From: Oscillospiraceae bacterium
Lineage (GTDB): Bacteria > Bacillota_A > Clostridia > Oscillospirales > Ruminococcaceae
Reading direction: 5' to 3'
Length of the DNA stretch: 13,457 nucleotides
NCBI GenBank assembly: GCA_017440445.1
Contig: JAFSHE010000086.1
Location: forward strand, 1-13,457
Under the pieces are notes generated by a model, which searched no databases, had not been told where the DNA came from, and saw only the letters and a program-made list of their open reading frames with translations. Positions within the stretch are counted from its first letter, which is position 1. Every line of letters begins with the position of its first letter. The position numbers and the translations under genes are program-made. Positions 1 to 8,141 of the stretch are shown here, in pieces.

Positions 1-924
1 ATTAGGAATACTATACCATATAAGTTCGCTGATTATTATATAGAATATAAAAAACAGAAGCTCTGTAACAAATGCAACTTTCTGTCTGCGTATCAATATC
101 AACACAACAATATAACACACCCACATAGCAGGTATAGTTATTAAACTGATATATCCAAGGATACCCAGGTGATTTGTGGCTTCTATACCAAGGGAATACG
201 GCATATTTCCCAAAGCTTCAAAATATCGTGCTATATTACCCTGACGGCTATCCACTTCCTGATTCATAGACATTGAGCCAATAAGCGGAAGGATCAGCAA
301 TATCACACCTATACCCGCAACTGCGAGGCCAACAAGATTAAAAATATTCTGTTTAGTATTATTTTTCTTCCAATCCTTGAAAAGATCACATATCATAAAA
401 ATTCCAAGTGCGCCTACTATTCCACACATGAAGATATGAGTAACCGAGAGCAGCGCCACAAGAAGCCCATATAATACAGGATGCTTTTTTCTGTCGGGAT
501 ACAGTATTGCAATAAGGCAGAGTATCAAAGGGATAAGACAATATATACGTGAAATGACCGAATTAAAGAACAAAAAGCCGCCTGAAAAAATAACAGACCC
601 TTTTACGATCAGATTAAACGGCATCTTGTAAGCAATTAACGCCACCGTCACCACCGAGAAGAACCAGCTTATCAACGGTAATATATCCACTGAACATCCC
701 AGCTGAGCAAACGGATATAATATAAAATGCCACAGCGGAGGATGTCCCTCATACTTCATCTGATCGATTATCCCCGCAATATCATTATCTCGTGCGATAC
801 ACCACGCCTGGCCCTCGTCAAACCATATCTCATGATTTATAGCTCCGATAAAAGTAAGCACTGCATAAACAGCAAGCATCGCCGAACTTATTATCAGAGT
901 TTTTTTTGTCATTTTTTGTTCCAT
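1..924 (-). CDS. GT-C fold membrane glycosyltransferase (PMT/GT39-like), partial
   Basis: The frame is open from the ATG at 924 to the left edge, giving the first 308 residues; the C-terminus lies outside the window. The protein is strongly hydrophobic, with a first membrane segment at about residues 9-29 and several more, clearest near 82-100, 109-142, 150-180, 196-216 and 256-278. The loop after the first segment carries WFDEGQAW (34-41), whose Asp-Glu pair sits where GT-C enzymes (PMT, ArnT and GT39 relatives) keep their catalytic or metal-binding acidic residues, and then GHPPLWH (60-66), a common motif of these families. Such enzymes move a sugar from a polyprenyl-phosphate donor to an acceptor outside the membrane; donor and acceptor are unknown here. 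A second in-frame ATG at 912 has a weak GGA seven bases upstream and may be the real start. The neighbouring GtrA and flavoprotein genes fit a surface-glycan role. Confidence 0.8.
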   Translation of the reverse strand, partial: MEQKMTKKTLIISSAMLAVYAVLTFIGAINHEIWFDEGQAWCIARDNDIAGIIDQMKYEGHPPLWHFILYPFAQLGCSVDILPLISWFFSVVTVALIAYKMPFNLIVKGSVIFSGGFLFFNSVISRIYCLIPLILCLIAILYPDRKKHPVLYGLLVALLSVTHIFMCGIVGALGIFMICDLFKDWKKNNTKQNIFNLVGLAVAGIGVILLILPLIGSMSMNQEVDSRQGNIARYFEALGNMPYSLGIEATNHLGILGYISLITIPAMWVCYIVVLILIRRQKVAFVTELLFFIFYIIISELIWYSIPN

Positions 925-947
925 ATCATATACTCATTTCATTTATT

Positions 948-992
948 CAACAAAAACACGCACACGCTGAACATTCGTCACTGCGTGTGCGT
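948..992 (-). terminator. Intrinsic terminator after the flavoprotein gene
   Basis: Read on the minus strand, the arms CGCACACGC and GCGTGTGCG (983-991 with 959-967, extended by one A-T pair) form a 10-bp stem with a 15-base loop. TTTTT (952-956) follows almost directly. It lies 10 bases past the flavoprotein stop and should end the GtrA-flavoprotein transcript before the glycosyltransferase. Confidence 0.85.
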
Positions 993-1001
993 CTGATAAC
1001 G

Positions 1002-2591
1002 TCAGGCGTTATTTTCCGTTTCTGTTTTAGTTTCGTGATATTCCTTTTCGGTATTTACGTTCCATACAGAATCCTTATCCATGCTGCCACTTATTATTGA
1101 CCTTGCAGCGTTTATTGCTGTAAGCATGGAATGATCCATATTGTTATAACGGTGCTGACCGTTTCTTCCCACACAGAACATGTTCTCGTAGGAGTCAAGG
1201 TAGTCCTTCACCTTATCAAACTGCGCATAAGTACCGAAATAAGCAGGATATGCCTTTTTCACCTTTGTAGTGAAGCTGTCAACTATATTCTCACGCTTAA
1301 TAACGCCGATCTTTTCAAGCTCCTCAGCGGCAAACTGAATAAACTCCTCGGGGGGCGTGTTCCACATATCGTCGCCCTCGTTGCAGAAGTATTCAAGACC
1401 TACCCAGATATGCTTATTCATATCGTCTACCATATAAGGCGACCAGTTGTTGAATATCTGAAGGCGTCCCAGCTTTACGTTACGCTCCTGAATATATATC
1501 CAGCAGTCCGGAACATTGTCGTTGATGGTCTTCATTTTGGTCTTGTTCTTTATCTCAAGCTTATCCAGAAGCAGACCTACTGTAATGAAGTCACGGTACG
1601 GGAGCTGTACAGCTATCTCATAGATATCCTGCGGAGTTTCAGGAATAGCCTCCACCAGATCCTTTATAGCCATAGAGGAGATAAGATAATCGCAAGCGAT
1701 ATTCTCCTCTTTCCCGAAATCGGGAGAATTTTTGTCTGTATTTCTTACCGTCACAGAAGTAACTCTGCCGCTATCAGAGGTGACCTTTACAACCTCGTAC
1801 TGCATTTTTAGCTCTGCGCCCTTCTCAGTGCAGATATCAGCCATCTTTTCCCACAACTGTCCTGGACCGTACTTTGGATAATAAAACTCCTCAATAAGTG
1901 AGGTCTCCACCTTGCTGTCCTTCTTGCGGAATGGCTTTGACAGCGCAGAGGTTATCACCTTCCACACAGAAAGACCCTTTACACGCTGTGCGCCCCAGTC
2001 AGCCGCAATATTGGAGGGATGAACTCCCCACAGCTTCTCGGTATAATCCTCAAAGAACATCTGATACAGCGGCTTACCAAAACGGTTTATGTAGAAGTTT
2101 TCAAGAGATGTTTCAGGCAGCTTGTGGAATACACTTCCCAAATAACCAAAGCCTGCTTTTACGGTATTCACAAATCCCATATTGATAAATGTCTGCGGCT
2201 TCAGCGAGATGGGATAATCAAAAAAGCGACGACGGAAATATATCCTTGAAACACGGGTACGTGCAAGGAATACATCGTCTATCTTTTCAGGGTCGATGGA
2301 CGGATCGTCTGAATGGGTATGTGTCCTTCCGAGAATGATATCATCCTTTGAGGGAGAACCCTGCAAAGGCAGAATATCCATCCACATCTTCATTATCTCC
2401 TTATCCTTGGAGAAGAAACGATGTCCTCCGATATCTATTCTGTTTCCTTTATATCGGGCAGTACGTGAGATACCGCCGATAAACTCACTCGCCTCAACGA
2501 TTATAGGGTGGTACTCGCTGCTTTCCTTAAGCAGGGTATATGCGGCGGTAAGTCCCGCAGGACCAGCGCCAATTATCACAACATTCTTCAT
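1002..2591 (-). CDS. FAD-dependent oxidoreductase, UDP-galactopyranose mutase / protoporphyrinogen oxidase-like
   Basis: This 529-residue protein opens with a dinucleotide-binding fold: [10 protein letters not shown] at 4-13, an acidic residue at the end of the second strand (VEAS, 32-35), then GGISRT and DIGGHRFF (53-60), the sequence typical of the amine-oxidase/UGM-type flavoprotein group. A motif reading [13 protein letters not shown] follows at about 115-130, and the C-terminal FAD-contact region (469-500) contains [19 protein letters not shown]. There is no signal peptide, so it is probably cytoplasmic. It is longer than classical UGM (about 370-400 residues), so mutase activity should not be assumed; a redox-neutral or oxidative step on a nucleotide or lipid-linked sugar is an inference from the family and from the GtrA and GT-C neighbours. 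The ATG at 2591 is preceded by AAAGGG inside the GtrA stop region, giving tight translational coupling. Confidence 0.85.
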   Translation of the reverse strand: MKNVVIIGAGPAGLTAAYTLLKESSEYHPIIVEASEFIGGISRTARYKGNRIDIGGHRFFSKDKEIMKMWMDILPLQGSPSKDDIILGRTHTHSDDPSIDPEKIDDVFLARTRVSRIYFRRRFFDYPISLKPQTFINMGFVNTVKAGFGYLGSVFHKLPETSLENFYINRFGKPLYQMFFEDYTEKLWGVHPSNIAADWGAQRVKGLSVWKVITSALSKPFRKKDSKVETSLIEEFYYPKYGPGQLWEKMADICTEKGAELKMQYEVVKVTSDSGRVTSVTVRNTDKNSPDFGKEENIACDYLISSMAIKDLVEAIPETPQDIYEIAVQLPYRDFITVGLLLDKLEIKNKTKMKTINDNVPDCWIYIQERNVKLGRLQIFNNWSPYMVDDMNKHIWVGLEYFCNEGDDMWNTPPEEFIQFAAEELEKIGVIKRENIVDSFTTKVKKAYPAYFGTYAQFDKVKDYLDSYENMFCVGRNGQHRYNNMDHSMLTAINAARSIISGSMDKDSVWNVNTEKEYHETKTETENNA

Positions 2592-2593
2592 TT

Positions 2594-3031
2594 TTAGCCC
2601 TTTCCGAATACGAATATTTTACGTCCGACATAATTCCATACAAGGACAAGCCCTGCCACAACGATCTTTGTAAACATATAATGCAGGTGCAGCAGGTATA
2701 CTCCTGTATACATACCAAGCTCAGTAAGACCAAGGCCGATAATTCCTACCAACGTAAATACGATAAAGCCCTTGACACTTTTTCCGTCGCTTTTATTCTC
2801 TCCGCTTTTAAATACAAACACCAGCGAAAGTATGTAGTTTGTAATAAGCCCAGCTACGAAACCAAGAGCAGTACACAAAAAGAGCTCCCATGGAGCGCCA
2901 CCTCTGAATACAAACTCCTTTAACAGAGCCAATACGCCCCAATCGACCAAAAACGAAATTCCTCCTACTATCACATAGCGGATAAACTCCTTAAGCAGAG
3001 GAAGATATTTTTTTATCATATCCTTATCCAT
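2594..3031 (-). CDS. GtrA family membrane protein
   Basis: A 145-residue protein with four predicted membrane segments (about 16-38, 48-72, 88-110 and 117-136). It has the GtrA signature: [17 protein letters not shown] near the start, [10 protein letters not shown] in the middle and [10 protein letters not shown] at the end. GtrA proteins are thought to help move polyprenyl-phosphate-linked sugars across the cytoplasmic membrane, or to partner dolichol-phosphate-mannose-type synthases; no separate GT2 synthase gene is seen in this window. The ATG at 3031 has AAGGGGAT seven bases upstream and lies about 33 bases downstream of a good promoter, so it is the first gene of this transcript. The stop is 2 bases from the flavoprotein start. 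Confidence 0.92.
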   Translation of the reverse strand: MDKDMIKKYLPLLKEFIRYVIVGGISFLVDWGVLALLKEFVFRGGAPWELFLCTALGFVAGLITNYILSLVFVFKSGENKSDGKSVKGFIVFTLVGIIGLGLTELGMYTGVYLLHLHYMFTKIVVAGLVLVWNYVGRKIFVFGKG

Positions 3032-3071
3032 TATATCCCCTTTTAGATTTATTTACAGATCAACCAAATAA

Positions 3072-3100
3072 ATTATATCACAAAACATTTAAATATGCAA
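3072..3100 (-). promoter_or_regulatory. Sigma-A-type promoter for the GtrA-flavoprotein operon
   Basis: On the minus strand the -35 box TTGCAT (3095-3100) and the -10 box TATAAT (3072-3077) are separated by exactly 17 bases. TGA just before the -10 makes it an extended -10. Transcription should start near 3065, giving a leader of about 34 bases before the GtrA ATG. Confidence 0.8.
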
Positions 3101-3141
3101 CCTTGTGAATGTATTTCCAAAAAATACAAATACGATCTTTA

Positions 3142-3774
3142 TCAATTGACCCTCACAAACCTTGACAGCAACTCATTAACGGAAATCTCTGTAATATTCG
3201 CCTCAGCTGCGCCTTTCCCTGACGCCCCGATATAATACTCGCCAAACGAAAACTCAACTGTATCGGGAAGTATGCTCGTATCTGCGCCTTTCAGGTCAGT
3301 TGCGACACCTATTCCTGTTCGTTTAAGAAATGCCTCTTTCTTCACCCAGACACGGATAAAATCTTCATCCGTATGGACGATATCTCTTTCCCCTTTGCTG
3401 AGGACACGCTCCTTCAGCTCGTCGGATGCACGACGTGTACGACATTCTATGTCCACGCCTATCTCACCGTCTGCGTCGTTACCGATAGCAACGCACACTG
3501 CGCCCTTTGTATGGGAAACAGAAAACTGCACTCCTCCACCCTTGACATACGGCTTTCCAAGCACTCCTTTTATAAAGGAAAGCTTATTCTCAGGAATTCC
3601 GATGCGCCGTGATATCTCAGACCGCAGGAGAAGCCCCGCAATAAGCGACTGCACCTTGTCAGTCTCAACGGATTTTTTAAAAATCGCCTTACGTCTGCCC
3701 GCCGAAACACATGGAAGAAAACCCTCGACCTCGGCAAAGGATAGCCCGTCAGTCTTTATAGCAATGATATCCAA
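3142..3774 (-). CDS. 4'-phosphopantetheinyl transferase, Sfp type
   Basis: This enzyme would transfer the phosphopantetheine arm of coenzyme A to a conserved serine of an acyl or peptidyl carrier protein. Counting from the TTG start, it shows GKPYV (73-77), FSVSHT (84-89), GVDIE (106-110) and WVKKEAFLK (143-151), the ordered motifs of the Sfp/AcpT superfamily; Asp108, Glu110 and Glu147 are the expected magnesium ligands. I chose the TTG at 3774 (210 residues) because GGAGG (3780-3784) sits five bases upstream and the protein then begins MDIIAIK, like many relatives. A GTG at 3810 in the same frame would add 12 residues and overlap the preceding gene, but has no binding site. It is the last gene of the operon. 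No carrier protein gene is visible here, so its substrate is unknown. Confidence 0.93.
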   Translation of the reverse strand: MDIIAIKTDGLSFAEVEGFLPCVSAGRRKAIFKKSVETDKVQSLIAGLLLRSEISRRIGIPENKLSFIKGVLGKPYVKGGGVQFSVSHTKGAVCVAIGNDADGEIGVDIECRTRRASDELKERVLSKGERDIVHTDEDFIRVWVKKEAFLKRTGIGVATDLKGADTSILPDTVEFSFGEYYIGASGKGAAEANITEISVNELLSRFVRVN

Positions 3775-3790
3775 AATTTCCTCCGGATCA
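3775..3790 (-). promoter_or_regulatory. Ribosome binding site that decides a TTG start
   Basis: The upstream gene stops with TGA at 3788-3790. GGAGG at 3780-3784 follows three bases later and is five bases from TTG at 3772-3774. This arrangement suggests translational coupling and argues against the earlier GTG at 3810. Confidence 0.7.
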
Positions 3791-4741
3791 CAGGATATAC
3801 CACTTGTCACGGTACATCACAACAGGGATAACAGCATTTTCAGTAAAGGTCTTGTCTGCTGTTTTTACGGTAACTGTACATTCTGCATTATATACGACCT
3901 TTGATCCGCCGTAATATTTCGCAAGAGTCTGCTTCATATTATCATCAGGAGTTTTTACCACCTTCATTGTGTATGCCTTTACATCCACAGACTTCACCTT
4001 GCCAACCTCTATGCCGTTCTTCTTCATCTCCTCAAGATACAAAGCACCGAACTGCGCACAGAAATCCTCAAGTGACATACCCATGCTCTCGGTCAGAGAT
4101 GCATCTATATCCTTAAAACACTGAGTCGATACAGCTGACTTCACCGCACCGTAGATATCGCCCTGCTTCATAACAGAACTTACAACAGTCTCCAGCTTTC
4201 TTTCAACTGCGGTCCTGTAAACATAATATATGATATTGGAAACGCTGTTCTTTCCCGAATTTACAACGTATGCGTCCTCACCTGCGGTTATCACCTTAGG
4301 CTTGCCGCTGAGTGTTCCTACATTCGTGAAGCGTCCGTTTATCTTGCCAGTAGCAGTTGACGTAAAATTGATCGTACCCTTATTTGTAAGGCTCTTGTTC
4401 TTGTACTGATACAGAACTCCCGAAACATTCATTTTACCGCCCGTTTCAACGATAAATGTTCCGTTGATATAAAGTCCTCCCTTAGCAGAAACAGTCAGGC
4501 TTCCTCCCTCCTCAACAGTAAGAGAGGCGCCTGTGGGAATTATCTCCTTTGTGGATATTGTAACATTTCCTGTTACCACGTAGTCCTTACCCTTCTGCAT
4601 ATCGGTAGACCCATCCCATTCGATATCGGCAGATGCCATGGGATTAGGTGCAATAAGCAGAACATCCTCAGCTGACGCTGTAACAGCACAGCAGAAAATA
4701 ACAGATGTGCAAAGCAGTGCCGCAAGTATCTTTTTGAACAT
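3788..4741 (-). CDS. Exported beta-solenoid protein with C-terminal W-Y domain (smaller paralogue)
   Basis: A 317-residue protein of unknown function. Residues 1-24 form a signal peptide (MFKKILAALL, hydrophobic core, then TASA before ED). Residues 42-148 are a glycine-rich repeated beta-strand region with alternating hydrophobic residues (GASLTVEEGGSLTVSAKGG), as expected of a short right-handed beta-solenoid. Residues 165-317 are a mixed alpha/beta domain ending in VVMYRDKWYIL. The segment from WDGST onward aligns without doubt to residues 192-300 of the next gene upstream, so the two are tandem paralogues that differ in that this one lacks the extra N-terminal domain. The start at 4741 is supported by AAAGGAG with an 8-base spacer; a longer frame to 4774 would run into the preceding gene. 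A role at the cell surface is inferred only from export. Confidence 0.85.
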   Translation of the reverse strand: MFKKILAALLCTSVIFCCAVTASAEDVLLIAPNPMASADIEWDGSTDMQKGKDYVVTGNVTISTKEIIPTGASLTVEEGGSLTVSAKGGLYINGTFIVETGGKMNVSGVLYQYKNKSLTNKGTINFTSTATGKINGRFTNVGTLSGKPKVITAGEDAYVVNSGKNSVSNIIYYVYRTAVERKLETVVSSVMKQGDIYGAVKSAVSTQCFKDIDASLTESMGMSLEDFCAQFGALYLEEMKKNGIEVGKVKSVDVKAYTMKVVKTPDDNMKQTLAKYYGGSKVVYNAECTVTVKTADKTFTENAVIPVVMYRDKWYIL

Positions 4742-4763
4742 TTTAAAAGCTCCTTTCAGAATA

Positions 4764-6206
4764 TCATGCCACATTCATTTCATCAGCAGTAACTACATAA
4801 TACCACTGACCGTCTATATTTGCGTAAAGTCCACTGATAAAAACTGCAATAGTATAAACATCCGTAGACAAGTGGTACTGTGCAGACAGGCTCGCACCGA
4901 GCCACATATCCTCATAGAGACTGCCAAACCGCTCATCTATCTCCATCTCGGACGGGAGAAGCAGCTGTACCTCATACTCATAGATGCTTACCCTATCGGG
5001 AGCGCCTTCGAGCATGTAAAGATAATCTGCCATCATCTCATCATTCATCGCATCAAGTAACCCGTAATATTCCTCAGACGGAACACCTGTTTTCTTCTCG
5101 AATTCCGCAGCCAGTACATCAAATGTTCCCTCAGGAAGGAATGGCACCAGTGTTTCGGAGACCTTGCCACTCATCATAGCCATGGTCATATCTGCTGCTG
5201 TATCAGCCGCATATTCTCCGAAACGCTCTGCGAAATCATCGTCACAGAAATCCGCAAGAGTCATTCCGTTGACATCAATTATAAATCCATCATTGAATAC
5301 TGTATTACGAGGATTACCGCCAAGACGTGCGCCATTATACATGGTCAGCTTACCGTCAAGACGTATCTCCGAACGCTCACCGAGAGCGATCTCTCCGAAG
5401 CAGGTAAGACTTCTGTACTCGATAAGCTTTATCTTACCCTTTACATCAAGCTTTGCATCGCTGTCTACTGTAAGATTACCTGCAATATAAAGATATCCTC
5501 CCCTTTCAACAGTAAGGGTAGCTCCATCTTCAACAGTAATGTTACAGCCGGAGGGAACTATCAGCTTTTCTGAAAGGACCACATCTTCTGTGATAACATA
5601 ATCGCCACGTGTCAACGGTGTCGTACCATCCCACACAGTTTCTGTACCCCCAAGGATATCACGGCTGTCTGCGGCGTAGAAATACCATTTTCCGTCAAGA
5701 CACGCCATATCAAAGCTCTCATCGTATATCTCAAAGTATGAGTCCTGCATAGTGACGCCTACGGAATATGTAACCTCCACAAGCTCGGACATTCCCGCAT
5801 AATATCTGTCATGAAGTCCGCCTGTTTCCGAAACAGACTCCACCTCCACACACATATCCCTGATAGAGATATCCTTTATCTTTGCACCGTCTGTAATACC
5901 ACGGTCTTCAATATAATACCCGCTGCATTCGTCCATCAGGAGATCAAGATCATACATATTGATAACTCCATTGGAAAGCTCGTTGTATTCCTTTGCGACA
6001 GATTCGGACACTCCATTCGGGAGCATATTATCTACCGCAGAAGCATAATCACCGGTAGTATAAAGGTCAAAATAAAAGCTGCGTAATGTTCTGCTTATCT
6101 GAGCCTCATGCTCATAAGCCTCCTCTGCACATGCCGTTGCAGACAGTGCCGCAAAAACTGCAGCACCAATTATGGCAGCTGATATTCTGCAAAATCTTTT
6201 GAACAT
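4764..6206 (-). CDS. Exported beta-solenoid protein with two flanking W-Y domains (larger paralogue)
   Basis: A 480-residue protein of unknown function. It begins with a signal peptide (1-27, ending ATACA before EE; the Cys at 26 makes a lipoprotein site conceivable but the match is poor). Residues about 31-183 form an alpha/beta domain that ends in LDGKWYFYAADS, reminiscent of NTF2-like folds. Residues 192-300 are the beta-solenoid (SGCNITVEDGATLTVERGG). Residues about 315-475 form a second alpha/beta domain that ends in IDGQWYYVV. The solenoid and the C-terminal part match the downstream paralogue. The ATG at 6206 has GGAG with a 7-base spacer; the ATG at 6212 sits almost on top of that binding site and is unlikely. 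It is encoded between the Rsm22-family methyltransferase and the second solenoid gene, with 24- and 22-base gaps. Confidence 0.84.
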   Translation of the reverse strand: MFKRFCRISAAIIGAAVFAALSATACAEEAYEHEAQISRTLRSFYFDLYTTGDYASAVDNMLPNGVSESVAKEYNELSNGVINMYDLDLLMDECSGYYIEDRGITDGAKIKDISIRDMCVEVESVSETGGLHDRYYAGMSELVEVTYSVGVTMQDSYFEIYDESFDMACLDGKWYFYAADSRDILGGTETVWDGTTPLTRGDYVITEDVVLSEKLIVPSGCNITVEDGATLTVERGGYLYIAGNLTVDSDAKLDVKGKIKLIEYRSLTCFGEIALGERSEIRLDGKLTMYNGARLGGNPRNTVFNDGFIIDVNGMTLADFCDDDFAERFGEYAADTAADMTMAMMSGKVSETLVPFLPEGTFDVLAAEFEKKTGVPSEEYYGLLDAMNDEMMADYLYMLEGAPDRVSIYEYEVQLLLPSEMEIDERFGSLYEDMWLGASLSAQYHLSTDVYTIAVFISGLYANIDGQWYYVVTADEMNVA

Positions 6207-6230
6207 CCTCATTCTCCTTACTTTGATATA

Positions 6231-7181
6231 TCATTCGCATGGAAATGCATCACCGCTGTCCGATTTTCTCGCCATTTTGAACAGCGGACTTTTCTTTGTA
6301 ACTATCTTATCAATAATTCCCTGCTTAGTACACAGATGCAGGGTTATCTTACCACTTTCTATTTTCGGATGACGGAGTATCCTGTCTGCACCTTCACACT
6401 GCTCCCGTGATACTGCAAGAAAACAGAACTTCTCATCCTCGTAGGGAGCGTCGCCGCCCTTTAGCTGCTTGTGCAGCTTGGACCGTGCGACCCTAGCCGT
6501 AAAGTGACACCAGTCACCCTCAGGAAGCGCACAGACCTCGTTATGCGGACAAGGCGCCACGATGTGACCACCTTCTGCTATAAGAAGCTCTCTCGCAGCC
6601 TTAAGCTGTGAAAAACCTTCAGGAGTGCCAGGCTCTACTATAAGCAGCAGCTTTTCTGTACTTCTCCACAGCTTGAGTACCGCCGCCTTTCTTGCCGATG
6701 CTGAAAGCTCATTAAGACAGTAGGAGGACAGCACAAGGTCTGCGCTGTACGGTATATCCCCCGAGGAGATATCTGCTCTTATCCACTGTGCCGATATATC
6801 ACGTACACGCATAAGCTCCTCTCCGAGGGCTATCATACGTGGCTCACGCTCAAGGCATGTGATATTTTCACACTCCGTCAGCATTTGTGCAGCGTGACTT
6901 GCAGCACCCGTACCCGCTCCCACATCAAGTATGGAGTCTATCTCAACATCGGTCTGCTTAAGCGCAAGCTCCAGCGCCTTGCTGACCGCTCCGAAAGTGG
7001 CGGGCATACGCACCGCTGCATAAGCAGTCACATCAAGCTCGCCTGATACAAGATTTTTTCCTGTGCCGCTCTCGCTGCGATAGCGGCGGGAGATATCCTC
7101 CGCAGCGGCTGTCATTTTTCTTATATCCTGTCCCGAAACCAGCTGCTCTGTCCTGTACCGAAGCTCTGAGGGAAATTCCAT
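6231..7181 (-). CDS. Rsm22-family small-subunit rRNA methyltransferase-like protein
   Basis: A 316-residue SAM-dependent methyltransferase-fold protein of the Rsm22/METTL17 family, linked to the small ribosomal subunit in mitochondria. Motif I is LDVGAGTGAASHA (85-97), with an acidic residue at the end of the next strand (CLERE, 109-113). The family-typical VEPGTPEGF lies at 182-190. A cysteine cluster then reads CPHNEVC (211-217) and DWCHF (Cys225), with a further Cys284 in LHLC; this C-x5-C-x7-C plus distal C layout is the one that holds a 4Fe-4S cluster in METTL17. RVARSKLHK and YEDEKFCFLAVSR complete the family pattern. The start at 7181 has GGAG seven bases upstream. It is second in its operon, 11 bases after the SGNH hydrolase. 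Whether bacterial members still methylate rRNA is not settled to my knowledge. Confidence 0.88.
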   Translation of the reverse strand: MEFPSELRYRTEQLVSGQDIRKMTAAAEDISRRYRSESGTGKNLVSGELDVTAYAAVRMPATFGAVSKALELALKQTDVEIDSILDVGAGTGAASHAAQMLTECENITCLEREPRMIALGEELMRVRDISAQWIRADISSGDIPYSADLVLSSYCLNELSASARKAAVLKLWRSTEKLLLIVEPGTPEGFSQLKAARELLIAEGGHIVAPCPHNEVCALPEGDWCHFTARVARSKLHKQLKGGDAPYEDEKFCFLAVSREQCEGADRILRHPKIESGKITLHLCTKQGIIDKIVTKKSPLFKMARKSDSGDAFPCE

Positions 7182-7192
7182 CGGTATTCTCC

Positions 7193-7963
7193 TTAGAAGT
7201 AATTGTTTCTTATCTCTTTTGCAGCAAATCTGCCTTCAAGAGCCTGACCATTTACCTTAGGGTGAAGTCCGTCTATGAGGTATCTTCCCTCTCCGCCCTT
7301 GATCTCAAACTTCTCGCAGATACCGCTGCCGCTGTAACAATCTACGAGCTGCACAGACATGCCACGGCATATCTTCTTCATGTTCTCAATGACCTTTATA
7401 TTCTTTTCGTTATGCTCGGGATCAGCAGTCTGTAAGGGAGTCAGCACGAATATACGACAATCAGGGTAATGCTCCTGTATCATCTGTATACACCAGCGCA
7501 TAGCGCCTGCCTCAGTGAAAGTATCGATATTATCGTTGTTGTCAAGAGTCTTTCCCGCAAGCGCCTGCTCTGCGTCGCCTATACGATATCTGTCATCATT
7601 CGTACCCATGGCAAAGGCGAAGATATCAGGAGCAGGATGCTCGCCGCTCTCAACCTCTGCGATGAACTTCTGAATATGTACCACAGCGCAGTTGTTTGCA
7701 CGCATCTGAAGCTCTGCTATATCATCAGTAGGCTCCCAGCCACCGCTTATACCCGCAAAATCGGGAGAATTATAATCCTGAGTAGTTACTGACTTATCTC
7801 CGCACTTTATGGTGCGCTTGTACCATACCGAGCTTCCAACAGCTACGTTATGATGGGATTTAAGCCCCAGCTCTCTGAAAACGTGATACGACCACTGATT
7901 ACCTGCGGTGATACTGTCACCGTCAACACCAAAATTAAGTTCCTTGAAAATTTCCATATCCAT
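7193..7963 (-). CDS. SGNH/GDSL-family hydrolase
   Basis: A 256-residue esterase/lipase-like hydrolase. Block I is VDGDSITAG (13-21) with the nucleophile Ser17; a glycine-containing block II follows (AVGSS, 41-45); block III is GTNDD (120-124) with oxyanion-hole Asn122; block V is DGLHP (231-235), supplying Asp231 and His234. There is no signal peptide, so it probably acts in the cytoplasm; the substrate could be an acetylated sugar or lipid ester and cannot be told from sequence. The ATG at 7963 follows GAGG with a 6-base spacer; the next ATG, two codons on at 7957, is less well placed. A longer frame to 8077 would place the start upstream of the promoter and is rejected. It is the first gene of the five-gene minus-strand operon. 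Confidence 0.9.
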   Translation of the reverse strand: MDMEIFKELNFGVDGDSITAGNQWSYHVFRELGLKSHHNVAVGSSVWYKRTIKCGDKSVTTQDYNSPDFAGISGGWEPTDDIAELQMRANNCAVVHIQKFIAEVESGEHPAPDIFAFAMGTNDDRYRIGDAEQALAGKTLDNNDNIDTFTEAGAMRWCIQMIQEHYPDCRIFVLTPLQTADPEHNEKNIKVIENMKKICRGMSVQLVDCYSGSGICEKFEIKGGEGRYLIDGLHPKVNGQALEGRFAAKEIRNNYF

Positions 7964-7998
7964 GATAAGCCTCACAAAAATATATTTATACATACTAT

Positions 7999-8027
7999 AT
8001 TTTAATACAAAACCACTGATTTGTAAA
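7999..8027 (-). promoter_or_regulatory. Sigma-A-type promoter for the SGNH hydrolase operon
   Basis: On the minus strand the -35 box TTTACA (8022-8027) and the -10 box TAAAAT (7999-8004) are separated by 17 bases. The predicted transcript starts near 7992, about 29 bases before the ATG, and would read through five genes to 3142. Confidence 0.68.
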
Positions 8028-8141
8028 GAGGAAAACCGAATTTTTTTATGTTTTGTCGCAGTAAATATTTTCATCACATTAAAGCGGAAGAAATGATAGA
8101 AAAAAACTTGTTTCCACCGTCATTTTTCAGGCGATTTATGC

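Noticed and set aside
1131..1811. 226-codon open frame on the plus strand inside the flavoprotein gene
   Set aside because: It is fully antisense to a well-supported flavoprotein with family motifs throughout, has no recognisable domain, and is a by-product of codon choice on the other strand.
3111..3127. GTATTT-CCAAA-AAATAC hairpin as terminator of the minus-strand operon
   Set aside because: The stem is only 6 bp and almost all A-T, and no T-run follows on the minus strand. It may be chance in AT-rich sequence.
3272..3904. 210-codon open frame on the plus strand over the phosphopantetheinyl transferase
   Set aside because: It is antisense to a gene with all Sfp motifs, and its translation is low-complexity and Ser/Arg-rich, as expected of a shadow frame.
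7964..8077. 38-residue N-terminal extension of the SGNH hydrolase
   Set aside because: It runs across a good promoter, has no binding site at its ATG, and adds nothing typical of the family; the ATG at 7963 has GAGG at the right distance.
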